The notes beneath the pieces are model-generated. The model saw only the letters and a list, made by a program, of their open reading frames with translations. It was not told the origin of the DNA and searched no databases. Positions 44,878 to 52,949 of a stretch of 64,000 nt of DNA are shown here, in pieces. The stretch is from Flaviramulus sp. BrNp1-15 (GTDB taxonomy: Bacteria > Bacteroidota > Bacteroidia > Flavobacteriales > Flavobacteriaceae). Both the position numbers and the translations under genes were made by a program. Numbering within the stretch: position 1 is the stretch's first letter; every line of letters begins with the position of its first letter. The stretch spans positions 62,001-126,000 of the forward strand of contig NZ_CP092099.1 in NCBI RefSeq assembly GCF_022259695.1. Direction: 5' to 3'.

Positions 44878-45558
44878 TATATAAAACATTAAGCCTACTT
44901 TAACAACATTCATATCAATAGTAGTTCCATCAAGTTGAGCATTATTTGAAAAAATAGGATTTAAAGCATAGTATAAATGAACATTCCAAGTATTATACCC
45001 TGCGCTTAATGTTAAACCATATTGAAGATTATTAAAATCATTGTTATTACTGAATTTTATGCTTCCTAAATCGCCTCTATATTTTGTAGTATGTGTTAAC
45101 ACGTACCCAAATTTAAAACCTGCATAAATACGCCAAAAACTATAATCTGTTGGAGTAGATGTTCGCCATCTAAATTCAATAGGCAATTCAATTAAATGCG
45201 TTGAAAATTTATTTTTTGTATAGGTATTACCTTCTAAAATACTATAGGTAAATGTTCCAGTATCATCTGTATTTATAAGTAGGTTTTGATTAAATGAATT
45301 AGCAGAATATCCAAGTCCAACACCTATTGCTACATTTCTTGCTTTATTTATAGGCATATCTTTAATGTAACCTAAATGAAACCCAAGCGAAAAGCCACTT
45401 TGCTTAACATCTGTAGGTCTTTTACCAATTAAATTATAAGTAACCCCAGCATAAAACTGATCTTCTTTATAGAGTGAGTCAACGTCTTTTGTAACAGTCT
45501 CTTGTCCATAAATAAATGTTACACTAAACAAAACAAATAACCGAACTAATAAGCACAT
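44872..45558 (-). CDS. Outer-membrane beta-barrel protein (PorT/OmpA-barrel-like)
   Basis: This is a 228-residue exported protein with a signal peptide (cleavage likely after IYGQ, about residue 18). The mature chain is a small beta-barrel: AIGVGLGYSANSFNQNLL, HLIELPIEFRWR, WRIYAGFKFGYVL and a final VVKVGLMFYIL strand. The LPIEFRW-type strand is common in the Bacteroidota outer-membrane beta-barrel (PorT-like) family. It follows the ExbB/ExbD operon on the same strand but lies beyond a strong terminator, so it is probably transcribed separately. It could be an envelope partner of the ExbBD energy module, which is conjecture. Confidence 0.8.
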   Translation of the reverse strand: MCLLVRLFVLFSVTFIYGQETVTKDVDSLYKEDQFYAGVTYNLIGKRPTDVKQSGFSLGFHLGYIKDMPINKARNVAIGVGLGYSANSFNQNLLINTDDTGTFTYSILEGNTYTKNKFSTHLIELPIEFRWRTSTPTDYSFWRIYAGFKFGYVLTHTTKYRGDLGSIKFSNNNDFNNLQYGLTLSAGYNTWNVHLYYALNPIFSNNAQLDGTTIDMNVVKVGLMFYIL

Positions 45559-45630
45559 ATATAAAAGATATTATTATAGTTAATATATAACTCTACAATT
45601 ATATTAAAATTTCAAGGTATTTAAAATAAA

Positions 45631-45659
45631 AAAGGCGTTTTGATAATCAAAACGCCTTT
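45631..45659. terminator. Bidirectional terminator after the ExbB/ExbD operon
   Basis: AAAGGCGTTTTGA (45631-45643) pairs perfectly with TCAAAACGCCTTT (45647-45659) over a TAA loop, with A and T flanks. It ends the minus-strand exb operon just before the barrel gene. Confidence 0.9.
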
Positions 45660-45681
45660 ATATAAAATTAAGAAAGTAAAA

Positions 45682-46158
45682 TTAATTTCTTCCAAATACA
45701 CTACCCTTTTTGGTTGTGTAATTTATTTTAAGTGCATTAACTTTACGTAATTCTTGCTTAATATCGCCAATTAATCCCATATTAGCATCACTATCAACTT
45801 TTAATGCTGTAGTTAGAAATGGAATTAATTCTTCACGTTTTGAAGCACGTTCAGCAGCTATAAAAGCAGCAATATCTTTAACATCGGCAAACTTATCATT
45901 AAGCTGAATTTTTGCTTCTGTTCCATATTGCTTATAATTTTGACTTGGTTTACCTGCATAAATATACATTACCAAATCTTTTTTATCTAGCTTCTCAACC
46001 TGATCTGCAAATGGTAAATTATTATCAATCATTAAAGTATTTTGCCTCATAACTGTGGCAACCATAAAGAAGAATAATAACATAAACACAATATCAGGTA
46101 ATGATGCTGTATTAACTGCTGGCATGTCGCCACTCTTTTTCTTTTTAAATTTAGACAT
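45682..46158 (-). CDS. exbD: ExbD/TolR-family biopolymer transport protein
   Basis: ExbD-type protein of 158 residues, part of a proton-driven energising complex for outer-membrane transport. One N-terminal transmembrane helix (about 22-42) follows the SLPDIVFMLLFFFMVATVM motif, in which D24 corresponds to the proton-relay aspartate. The periplasmic domain spans about 45-158 (LPFADQVEKLDKKDLVMYIYAG). It is the last gene of a four-gene operon after a second exbD (23 bp upstream). Two paralogous ExbD proteins are typical of Bacteroidota. Confidence 0.93.
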   Translation of the reverse strand: MSKFKKKKSGDMPAVNTASLPDIVFMLLFFFMVATVMRQNTLMIDNNLPFADQVEKLDKKDLVMYIYAGKPSQNYKQYGTEAKIQLNDKFADVKDIAAFIAAERASKREELIPFLTTALKVDSDANMGLIGDIKQELRKVNALKINYTTKKGSVFGRN

Positions 46159-46181
46159 ATTTATAAATGTTAAATTTTAAT

Positions 46182-46769
46182 CTATTGAACTTCTGAAAGC
46201 TTCTGAGGATAATCAAGCTTAATTTGCTCAATTTTCTCTTTTAATCTCTCTTTATTCCCAGGCCAGTTTACGTCTTTATAATTAGCTTCCATTTCAGTGA
46301 AAGGCTGTCCGTATTGTGCTTGGGCTCTAGCATCCCTTAACTCATTATAAGCTGCTACTAATTCATTTTGTACAGCTATATATGTTTTATAAGTTGTCTC
46401 ACGCTCATTTTTTAGAGATATGATAGCTTTATCTGGATTATCTGAAGATGAAGGGTCTTTTTTTCCTCTACAGTAATCACAAGATCCATCTCCACCATTA
46501 TCTAAAAACTCTTTAGCCGCTTTTCTTAAGTCTTTAAGTTCCATTAATTCATCTTCTACAAGCAATTGATCTTTACCGTTTAATAAAACAGTAAAAATGT
46601 TTTTTTGCTTGATAATAACATCTTCATCAGACTCTTCCATTGGAGGAAGTTTACGGTTAATACCCGAGTCTGTTTCTATAGTAGTTGTTACTAAGAAGAA
46701 AATTAAAAGTAAAAAAGCAATGTCGGCCATCGAGCCTGCATTTACTTCTGGTGCTGCTCTTTTTGCCAT
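46182..46769 (-). CDS. exbD: ExbD/TolR-family protein with a CxxC insert in the periplasmic domain
   Basis: Second ExbD paralogue, 195 residues. The N-terminal helix carries the family motif GSMADIAFLLLIFFLVTTTI with the aspartate D20. The periplasmic domain has the ExbD pattern (PPMEESDEDVIIKQKNIFTVLLNGKDQLLVEDE) and then an insert with CDYC (about 99-102, GSCDYCRGKKDP) not seen in the shorter paralogue. The C-terminal part is helical (LVAAYNELRDARAQAQYG). It lies 3 bp after the small membrane-protein gene. The two cysteines could form a disulfide or bind metal. Confidence 0.92.
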   Translation of the reverse strand: MAKRAAPEVNAGSMADIAFLLLIFFLVTTTIETDSGINRKLPPMEESDEDVIIKQKNIFTVLLNGKDQLLVEDELMELKDLRKAAKEFLDNGGDGSCDYCRGKKDPSSSDNPDKAIISLKNERETTYKTYIAVQNELVAAYNELRDARAQAQYGQPFTEMEANYKDVNWPGNKERLKEKIEQIKLDYPQKLSEVQ

Positions 46770-46772
46770 AAT

Positions 46773-47204
46773 TTATCTATTAAATATTTTTTTTGCTCCT
46801 CCATATAACATAGAGCCTATAGCTAATATTGCAAGGAAATAAAATGCATATAATCCAGCTCCTACATTCTTAGATATAGCCTCAGTTATACCTAGTCCTT
46901 TATCGTTAAAAGGCTTCAAATTTAAATCTGAACCAGAAGATATAATATAAGATATAACAATGATTGCTAAAAATGCACCAACTGTCATTAATGTCTTTTT
47001 AATATTTCCTGCAAACAATCCTTTTAGTACAAATATTAATACTAAGGCTATTACTATGCCAAGTACTACATATGCAACATATAGTAAGTTACCACCCATA
47101 CTTTGAGCAGTTTCTTCATCACCTGCTATAATTATCAGTGCAAAAATCGCACCAATTATAGCAAGCACTAAAGCCACTATTCTTAAAATTTTATGTAAAC
47201 CCAT
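46773..47204 (-). CDS. Small membrane protein inside the exbB-exbD operon
   Basis: This is a 143-residue membrane protein with about four transmembrane helices (about 5-27, 38-62, 73-91 and 115-135), separated by short polar loops such as IAGDEETAQSMGGN. I recognise no family beyond its regular position between exbB and exbD in Bacteroidota. It is 20 bp after exbB and 3 bp before exbD, clearly cotranscribed. It may be an accessory subunit of the energising complex; this is inferred from position only. Confidence 0.8.
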   Translation of the reverse strand: MGLHKILRIVALVLAIIGAIFALIIIAGDEETAQSMGGNLLYVAYVVLGIVIALVLIFVLKGLFAGNIKKTLMTVGAFLAIIVISYIISSGSDLNLKPFNDKGLGITEAISKNVGAGLYAFYFLAILAIGSMLYGGAKKIFNR

Positions 47205-47224
47205 AATTTTTTAGTTTTAAATTA

Positions 47225-47995
47225 TTACTTCTTGTTTCTAATTAATAGATCCATTAACGTGATAGAAGCATCTTCCATATCGTTAACAATGCTATCAATT
47301 TTAGCAATAATGTAATTGTAAAAAATTTGAAGTATAATTGCTACAACTAAACCAAATACTGTTGTTAAAAGTGCTACTTTAATACCACCTGCAACAAGTG
47401 ATGGTTGCATGTCTCCTGCAGCTTCAATTTTATCGAAAGCTTGAATCATACCAATTACCGTACCCATGAAACCAAGCATTGGTGCTAGTGCGATAAATAA
47501 TGAAATCCAAGATACATTCTTTTCAAGTTGTCCCATTTGAACACCTCCGTAAGCTACAACCGCTTTTTCAGCAGCTTCTATGCCTTCGTCTGTTCTGTCT
47601 AAACCTTGGTAGTAAATAGAAGCGATAGGTCCTTTTGTATTTCTACAAACTTCTTTTGCAGCTTCTACACCTCCAGAAGCTAAAGCATCTTCAACATCTT
47701 GAGTTAATTTTTTTGTATTTGTGGTAGAAAGGTTTAAAAAGATAATTCTTTCTATAGCTATTGCCAATCCTAGAATTAAACATAATAATACAATCCCCAT
47801 GAAGCCTGGGCCTCCTTCAATAAAACGTTTCTTTAATTCTTGATGAAATCCTAAAGTTTCCTCAGCAGCAGCTTCAGGCTCTTCTTGTGTTACCGTTACA
47901 GTTGTTGCTGTAGTTGTGTTTGCAATTGTAGTTGCATTAGCTGTTCCGAATGCCATCATTCCTGTAATGGCAAGGATAGAAAATAATCTTTTCAT
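47225..47995 (-). CDS. exbB: ExbB/TolQ/MotA-family proton channel protein
   Basis: ExbB-type subunit, 256 residues. The MotA/TolQ/ExbB domain spans about 70-240: helices at about 70-92, 158-185 and 200-230, with the conserved LAPMLGFMGTVIGMIQAFDKI and KVALLTTVFGLVVAIILQIFYN segments. The N-terminus is unusual, with a signal-like hydrophobic stretch and then a Thr/Ala/Glu-rich region (TTTATTVTVTQEEPEAAAEE) before the canonical part; this longer form is common in Bacteroidota. It is the first gene of the operon exbB, small membrane protein, exbD, exbD. The complex probably powers TonB-dependent uptake or another envelope process. Confidence 0.94.
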   Translation of the reverse strand: MKRLFSILAITGMMAFGTANATTIANTTTATTVTVTQEEPEAAAEETLGFHQELKKRFIEGGPGFMGIVLLCLILGLAIAIERIIFLNLSTTNTKKLTQDVEDALASGGVEAAKEVCRNTKGPIASIYYQGLDRTDEGIEAAEKAVVAYGGVQMGQLEKNVSWISLFIALAPMLGFMGTVIGMIQAFDKIEAAGDMQPSLVAGGIKVALLTTVFGLVVAIILQIFYNYIIAKIDSIVNDMEDASITLMDLLIRNKK

Positions 47996-48070
47996 GTTCT
48001 AGTTCTTAATTTTATTAGTTAAAGTGTTAAAGATATTAAAAAAAAAGCAATTAGGAATAAAAAATAACAG

Positions 48071-48158
48071 CAGAGAGGAAGGGATTCGAACCCTCGATAC
48101 CCTTTTGAGGTATACACACTTTCCAGGCGTGCGCCTTCGACCACTCGGCCACCTCTCT
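48071..48158 (-). tRNA. tRNA-Ser (anticodon GGA)
   Basis: The 88-nt minus-strand sequence has the long variable arm of a class II tRNA. The acceptor arms are AGAGAGG and CCTCTCT with discriminator G. The anticodon stem is CACGC/GTGTG with loop CTGGAAA, anticodon GGA. The T arm contains GGGTTCGAATCCC. CCA is not encoded. Confidence 0.95.
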
Positions 48159-48234
48159 GTATTTCTACTTACCTTAATTTTGGGGGCTCAAATAACGAAA
48201 AAATCTTTGAACACTAAAATTTTAACAGTTAATT

Positions 48235-49269
48235 TTAAGTGATTTCTCCTCGTAATGATGTTTCGTACATGGTTTTGAACGTTTTACGAGAAAAATTCTG
48301 CCCCAACATATACATAAGTTTACCTACTGCTGCTTCTGTAGTAATGTCTTTTCCTGATATAACACCTATTTTTTTCAATTTGCTACTCGTTTCATAATGT
48401 CCCATCATAACACTTCCGCCTGAGCATTGAGTAACATTTATAATATGTATTCCTTTTTTCGATATATTTTCTTTTAAAATATCAATAAACCATTTTTCTG
48501 TAGTACAATTTCCTGCTCCATAAGTTTCAATAATTACTGCTTTTAAATCTGGAATGTTAAATACACTTTCAAATACAGCTTTTGAAATTCCTGGAAACAA
48601 CTTAATAAGCGCAATATTTTCATCTAACTTTTTATGAACAACTAATTTTTTTCTGGTATTTGGCTTAAACAAGTATTCATTATTAATTTTTAAATACACT
48701 CCAGATTCTGCTAAGTCTGGATAATTTAAAGAAGCAAATGCCTGAAAGTGTTCTGCATTTATTTTTGTTGTTCTATTTCCTCTATATAATTTGTATTCAA
48801 AATACAAGCACACTTCTTTAATAGCAGGCTTGCTTTTAACCTGAAGAGAAGCTACTTGAATGGATGTAATTAAATTCTCTTTAGCATCGGTACGCAAATC
48901 GCCAATAGGTAATTGAGAACCAGTAAACACAACGGGTTTTGCTAAATTTTCTAACATAAAACTAAGTGCCGAAGCAGTGTAACTCATAGTATCGCTTCCG
49001 TGCAAGACTACAAAACCATCAAATGCACTGTAATTACTTTCAATAATTTCGGCTATTTGAATCCAATATTTAGGATTCATATTACTTGAGTCTATTGGTG
49101 TTTTAAAAGAAATGGTATCGATTTTACATTCTAAAAGTTGTAGCTCTGGTATTTTTTCTAAAAGTGTTTTAAAATCGAAAGCTTTTAATACACCTGTTTT
49201 GAAATCTTTTACCATACCAATGGTTCCTCCGGAATATATAAGTAGTATATTAGGTTTAGATTTACTCAT
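48235..49269 (-). CDS. ansA: Type I (cytoplasmic) L-asparaginase
   Basis: L-asparaginase hydrolyses asparagine to aspartate and ammonia. It has 344 residues and no signal peptide, which indicates the cytoplasmic type I enzyme. The first catalytic threonine is in LLIYSGGTIGM and the second in VVLHGSDTMSYTASALSFML. GSQLPIGDLRTDAKENL and IVNVTQCSGGSV-like stretches are also family features. The gene ends four bases before the stop of the convergent region and starts 3 bp after the tatD-type gene, so the two form an operon. Confidence 0.93.
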   Translation of the reverse strand: MSKSKPNILLIYSGGTIGMVKDFKTGVLKAFDFKTLLEKIPELQLLECKIDTISFKTPIDSSNMNPKYWIQIAEIIESNYSAFDGFVVLHGSDTMSYTASALSFMLENLAKPVVFTGSQLPIGDLRTDAKENLITSIQVASLQVKSKPAIKEVCLYFEYKLYRGNRTTKINAEHFQAFASLNYPDLAESGVYLKINNEYLFKPNTRKKLVVHKKLDENIALIKLFPGISKAVFESVFNIPDLKAVIIETYGAGNCTTEKWFIDILKENISKKGIHIINVTQCSGGSVMMGHYETSSKLKKIGVISGKDITTEAAVGKLMYMLGQNFSRKTFKTMYETSLRGEIT

Positions 49270-49272
49270 ATT

Positions 49273-50040
49273 TTAAATATTAAAAACATCTTTGGAGTTT
49301 TGCGTAGTAATATCTGCTATAGCATTTAAAGGTAAATTATATATCTCTGATAATTTTTCTAATACCTTTAATATATATACACTTTCGTTTCGTTTACCTC
49401 TGTAAGGAACTGGAGCCAAATAAGGAGAGTCTGTCTCCAGAACAATATGTTTCAAATCTATTTGATTTAAAAACTGATCTATCATTCCATTTTTAAAAGT
49501 AGCTACACCTCCTATACCTAGTTTCATATTATATGAAATAGCTTGATGCGCTTGCTCTAAAGTTCCTGTAAAGCAATGAAAAATTCCGAATAAACTATCA
49601 CTTTTTTCTGTTTCTAAAACTTCGAAAATTTCATCAAACGCTTCTCTACAATGAATAACAATTGGTAATTTATATTGTTTTGCTAGTTGAATCTGGTGCT
49701 TAAATGCTGTTTTTTGAATATTTAAAGTTGATTTATCCCAGTACAAATCTATTCCTATTTCACCTACAGCATAAAATTTTCTTGATGCCAGCATCTCTTC
49801 GACATGTTTTAACTCTTCGTTAAAATTTTCTTTAACATGTGTGGGGTGTAAACCCATCATTAAAAACACATGTTCTGGATAATCTTTTTCGAGTTGAAGC
49901 ATCGCTTCTGTGTAAGTAGAATCTATTGCTGGAATAAAAAACCTTGAAATGCCTTGCTTAATCGCTCGTTTAATCATTTCATCTCTATCATCATCAAAAG
50001 CTTCACTATATAAATGCGTATGAGTATCTGTTATAATCAA
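49273..50040 (-). CDS. TatD-family metal-dependent hydrolase (DNase)
   Basis: This is a TatD/YcfH-family protein of 255 residues, a TIM-barrel metal hydrolase with DNase activity in characterised members. Metal-binding motifs are DTHTHLYSEAFDDDRDEMI at the N-terminus, AVGEIGIDLYWD, PIVIHCREAFDE, FHCFTG and LETDSPYLAPVPYRG near the end. It is the first gene of a two-gene operon with asparaginase (3-bp gap). Confidence 0.94.
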   Translation of the reverse strand: MIITDTHTHLYSEAFDDDRDEMIKRAIKQGISRFFIPAIDSTYTEAMLQLEKDYPEHVFLMMGLHPTHVKENFNEELKHVEEMLASRKFYAVGEIGIDLYWDKSTLNIQKTAFKHQIQLAKQYKLPIVIHCREAFDEIFEVLETEKSDSLFGIFHCFTGTLEQAHQAISYNMKLGIGGVATFKNGMIDQFLNQIDLKHIVLETDSPYLAPVPYRGKRNESVYILKVLEKLSEIYNLPLNAIADITTQNSKDVFNI

Positions 50041-50115
50041 TACCTTAAATTTAAGTTATACTATTTTGTAAAAATAATTGTTTTTACATGATTATATTTG
50101 TTTAAACTTAATTTG

Positions 50116-50556
50116 ATGACTATGCTGCAAGAATTTCTTCTGGAAAAAGGTTATACCAAAATAAAATTACACCTTACTAAAACAAATCATTTTGAAATAA
50201 AAGCAACTATTAATGGTAAAAAAGGTTTATTTATTCTAGATACTGGCGCGTCAAGCTCTTGTGTAGGTTTTGAAGCGATTGACACTTTTAAATTAAAAGC
50301 CGAAGACTCCATTATAAAAGCCGCTGGTGCTGGCGCAATTGATATGGATACTAAAATGTCTAAAAAAAATAAGATTAAAATTGGAAAGTGGACAAACAAT
50401 AAAGTAGTACTGGTTTTATTTAATCTTACTCATGTAAATACTGCGCTTGTAAACCATAATTCTAAACCTGTTGATGGTATTATTGGAGCAGATATATTAA
50501 AAAAAGCAAAAGCCATCATAGATTATGAAAAGAAATATTTATATTTAAAACTATAA
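50116..50556 (+). CDS. Retropepsin-like (clan AA) aspartic protease
   Basis: This is a small single-domain protein of 146 residues from the ATG at 50116; a TTG at 50098 is in frame but unlikely, and an ATG at 50122 is an alternative. The active-site motif FILDTGASSSCVG (D42) is followed by the typical later hydrophobic-Gly segment IIGADILKKAKAIIDY, as in retroviral-type and SpoIIGA/gag-polyprotein-like aspartic proteases that act as dimers. There is no signal peptide. It lies 44 bp before the response regulator and may be cotranscribed. The target is unknown. Confidence 0.82.
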   Translation: MTMLQEFLLEKGYTKIKLHLTKTNHFEIKATINGKKGLFILDTGASSSCVGFEAIDTFKLKAEDSIIKAAGAGAIDMDTKMSKKNKIKIGKWTNNKVVLVLFNLTHVNTALVNHNSKPVDGIIGADILKKAKAIIDYEKKYLYLKL

Positions 50557-50600
50557 TGGCAAAAAACTAAATTTAATAATAGCACAACTCCCTAGAATTA

Positions 50601-51233
50601 ATGAACACCTCAATTGTAATTGCAGATGATCATCCTTTGATGCTACGCGGTCTTACCGATTTTTTAACCTCTAGAGGTTTTAACATTGTAGGTAGTGCTG
50701 AAGACGGAAATACAGCATATAACCTAATAGTTAAATTAAAACCAGAAATTGCCATTCTTGATATTAGAATGCCTCACAAAACTGGATTAGAAATTGCTGA
50801 AGCTTGTAAAAAAAACAACCTCCCAACAAAAGTAATTCTCATAACTTTTGATAAAGAAGAAGAGTTATATGATAAGGCTAAAGCGTTTAATGTTTTTGGA
50901 TATATTTTAAAAGAGTTTGCTATTGAAGAAATAGAAACTTGCATTAAAAGTGTTGTAAATAACACACCTTATTTTAGTGAAGAAATTGCCTCTTATTTAG
51001 AAACCAATAATTCAATCCAAAAACCTATAGTTTTAGAGTCACTAACTAAATCTGAATTAAAAATAGTAAAACTTATTTCTGAAAATAAAACCAGTCAAGA
51101 TATTGCTGACGAATTATCAATTTCTGTTCGAACAGTTGATAAACACCGTAGTAATATTGTTGCCAAATTAGGTTTAGACAACAAACCTACTTCACTTTCT
51201 ATTTGGGCAGGATTAAATAAAAGATTTTTATAA
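50601..51233 (+). CDS. NarL/FixJ-family response regulator (orphan)
   Basis: This response regulator has 210 residues. The receiver domain (about 3-118) has D9/D10 and phosphoacceptor D54 in IAILDIRMPHKTG. The HTH spans about 145-207 (LTKSELKIVKLISENKTSQDIADELSISVRTVDKHRSNIVAKLGL). No kinase is adjacent. The leader carries TAATAGCAC (50577-50585) and CTCCCTAGAATTAAT (50588-50602), and complementary strings recur in two tandem units just downstream. That arrangement suggests autoregulation through those elements. Its stop lies within the first terminator-like repeat. Confidence 0.92.
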   Translation: MNTSIVIADDHPLMLRGLTDFLTSRGFNIVGSAEDGNTAYNLIVKLKPEIAILDIRMPHKTGLEIAEACKKNNLPTKVILITFDKEEELYDKAKAFNVFGYILKEFAIEEIETCIKSVVNNTPYFSEEIASYLETNNSIQKPIVLESLTKSELKIVKLISENKTSQDIADELSISVRTVDKHRSNIVAKLGLDNKPTSLSIWAGLNKRFL

Positions 51234-51350
51234 AAATACGTAGAAGTGCGTATTTTTTTAATCATTCATATGAACTACATTTACAGTGCTATTAATTAGT
51301 TCTTAGGGAGAATTATAGAAAGCTCTAAATTGTAATGATTTAGAGCTTTC
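51231..51350 (+). repeat. Tandem structured unit 1 behind the response regulator
   Basis: The unit has three parts. First is an AAAAATACG/CGTATTTTT inverted repeat with loop TAGAAGTG (51232-51258), which is also terminator-like. Then comes TTTACAGTGCTATTAAT (51280-51296) followed by TTCTTAGGGAGA. Last is a GAAAGCTCTAAAT/ATTTAGAGCTTTC hairpin (51318-51330 with 51338-51350). All parts recur 144-146 bp downstream in unit 2. No ORF is supported. It may be a small RNA or a regulator-binding array. Confidence 0.6.
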
Positions 51351-51374
51351 GCCTTTTAAAAACATTCCATAATA

Positions 51375-51495
51375 TAAAAATACGTAGAAGTGCGTATTTT
51401 TTTTTTCCTGTTTGTAATATACTTTTACAATGCTATTAATCAACTCTTATTGGGAGATTTTTAAAAAACTCTGCGCCTTAGTGTGCAGAGTTTTT
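51375..51495 (+). repeat. Tandem structured unit 2 behind the response regulator
   Basis: This repeats unit 1 with a 144-bp period. The AAAAATACG/CGTATTTTT repeat is identical (from 51376). TTTACAATGCTATTAAT (51424-51440) differs by one base, and TTGGGAGA follows. The closing hairpin AAAAACTCTGC/GCAGAGTTTTT (51464-51474 with 51485-51495) occupies the same place but has a different stem sequence. Conserved position with changed sequence on both arms argues that the structure is what matters. Confidence 0.6.
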
Positions 51496-51514
51496 AACCC
51501 CCACTTAATTTAAA

Positions 51515-51616
51515 ATGAAGGAAGAAAACAACATACTCAATAAATGCTGTTACATTGGTTTAGTAATTTTAGTCATTGCAGTTATTACTATAAATATTTT
51601 TGTTTTCTTTATTTAG
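51515..51616 (+). CDS. Small single-helix membrane peptide, 33 residues
   Basis: A short ORF begins with ATG at 51515 and ends with TAG at 51616. The product starts MKEENNILNKCCYIGL and continues as one hydrophobic helix (about residues 13-33) ending FVFFI. It sits right after the second structured unit and before a strong terminator, and its leader (ACCCCCACTTAATT) is pyrimidine/C-rich like that of the response regulator. No homologue is known to me. The regulatory context and terminator make translation plausible, but this rests on position and composition. Confidence 0.45.
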   Translation: MKEENNILNKCCYIGLVILVIAVITINIFVFFI

Positions 51617-51702
51617 TTAGTTAGTTTTTCAATAAAAAAGGTGTTCCCTATAAATTAAGGAACACCTTTTTTAAATATAATTATTTTTTGAGCTCTTTGA
51701 AA
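51617..51702. terminator. Bidirectional terminator between the small ORF and odhB
   Basis: AAAAAAGGTGTTCC (51634-51647) pairs perfectly with GGAACACCTTTTTT (51659-51672). It can end the plus-strand transcript and, on the other strand, the sucA-odhB operon. The rest of this stretch holds nothing else visible. Confidence 0.9.
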
Positions 51703-52911
51703 TTATAATTCCAAGGCCTTTTTTACATCGTTATTCATCAATAACTCAATAGGGTTCTCTAAAGCTTCTTTAACAGCCACTAAAAACCCAACACTTTCTT
51801 TACCATCAATAATTCTATGATCGTAAGATAGAGCTACATACATAATAGGTCGAATTTCAACTTTACCATCAACTGCTACAGGACGCTCAACAATATTATG
51901 CATTCCTAAAATACCACTTTGTGGTGGGTTAATTATTGGGGTTGATAACATACTACCAAATACACCTCCATTAGAAATTGTAAATGTTCCACCTGTCATT
52001 TCATCAACGGTAATTTGTCCATCACGCGCACGAATTGCTAATCGTTTTACTTCAGACTCAACACCTCTAAAACTTAAGTTTTCTACATTTCGCATTACAG
52101 GAACCATTAAACCTTTAGGTCCAGAAACAGCAATACTAATATCACAGAAATCGTAAGAAATCATTTCTTTTCCATCAATCATTGAATTAACTGCTGGATA
52201 CATTTTTAATGCTCTTACAACTGCTAGAGTGAAGAAACTCATAAACCCTAAACTAACACCGTGTTTAGATTTAAATGTTTCTTTATATTCTTTCCTTAAA
52301 GCAAAAATAGGCGACATATCTACTTCGTTAAAAGTAGTTAACATTGCTGTAGTATTTTTAGCTTCTACCAAACGTTCTGCAACTTTACGACGAAGCATAG
52401 ACATTTTACTTCTTGAAGAACCTCTATTACCTCCTGTTGGAGTTCCCATAGAAGGCACTGCTTTTACAGCATCATCTTTTGTTATTCTTCCGTCTTTACC
52501 TGTTCCGTTTACTGATGCCGCATCAATACCTTTTTCTGCTAAAATCTTTTTAGCTGCTGGACTTGCAGAACCTGTAGCGTAGGTTTTAGCTTCTGCTACT
52601 TCTTGTTTAGGCGCTTCAGCTTTAGGAGCTTCTTTCTTTTCTTCTTTTGGAGCATCAGTTCCTTCTGGTTTTGCTGCAGCTGTATCTATTAAACATACAA
52701 TAGCTCCAACTGCTACCGCATCACCTTCTTCAGCTTTAAGCGTTATAGTTCCGCTTGCCTCAGCAGGTAATTCAAGGGTTGCCTTATCGCTATCTACCTC
52801 AGCGATGGCTTGATCTTTTTCAACGTAATCTCCATCTTCCACTAGCCATGTTGCTATTTCCACTTCTGTAATGGATTCCCCTGGCGAAGGCACTTTCATT
52901 TCTAAAATCAT
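51703..52911 (-). CDS. odhB: 2-oxoglutarate dehydrogenase E2 component (dihydrolipoyllysine succinyltransferase)
   Basis: E2 core of the 2-oxoglutarate dehydrogenase complex, transferring succinyl groups to CoA in the TCA cycle. It has 402 residues. One N-terminal lipoyl domain (about 1-78) has the lipoyl lysine in [12 protein letters not shown] Pro/Ala/Lys linker follows, then the E1/E3-binding domain (about 115-155, [28 protein letters not shown]) and the acyltransferase domain with the active-site [18 protein letters not shown] (His and Asp) near the C-terminus. It lies 38 bp after sucA. The substrate follows from that pairing; pyruvate-type E2s look similar. Confidence 0.95.
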   Translation of the reverse strand: MILEMKVPSPGESITEVEIATWLVEDGDYVEKDQAIAEVDSDKATLELPAEASGTITLKAEEGDAVAVGAIVCLIDTAAAKPEGTDAPKEEKKEAPKAEAPKQEVAEAKTYATGSASPAAKKILAEKGIDAASVNGTGKDGRITKDDAVKAVPSMGTPTGGNRGSSRSKMSMLRRKVAERLVEAKNTTAMLTTFNEVDMSPIFALRKEYKETFKSKHGVSLGFMSFFTLAVVRALKMYPAVNSMIDGKEMISYDFCDISIAVSGPKGLMVPVMRNVENLSFRGVESEVKRLAIRARDGQITVDEMTGGTFTISNGGVFGSMLSTPIINPPQSGILGMHNIVERPVAVDGKVEIRPIMYVALSYDHRIIDGKESVGFLVAVKEALENPIELLMNNDVKKALEL

Positions 52912-52949
52912 TCTTTATAATTTTAATGGTATCTTAAATTCTTTTTAAT

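Noticed and set aside
44872-45558. Type IX secretion protein PorT/SprT
   Set aside because: It is a generic small barrel of the right size, but the neighbourhood lacks the genes usually next to porT, and I cannot separate it from other barrels by sequence alone.
51306-51311. GGGAGA in the tandem units as a Shine-Dalgarno sequence
   Set aside because: No ORF follows at a suitable distance in either unit, and Bacteroidota rarely use this signal.
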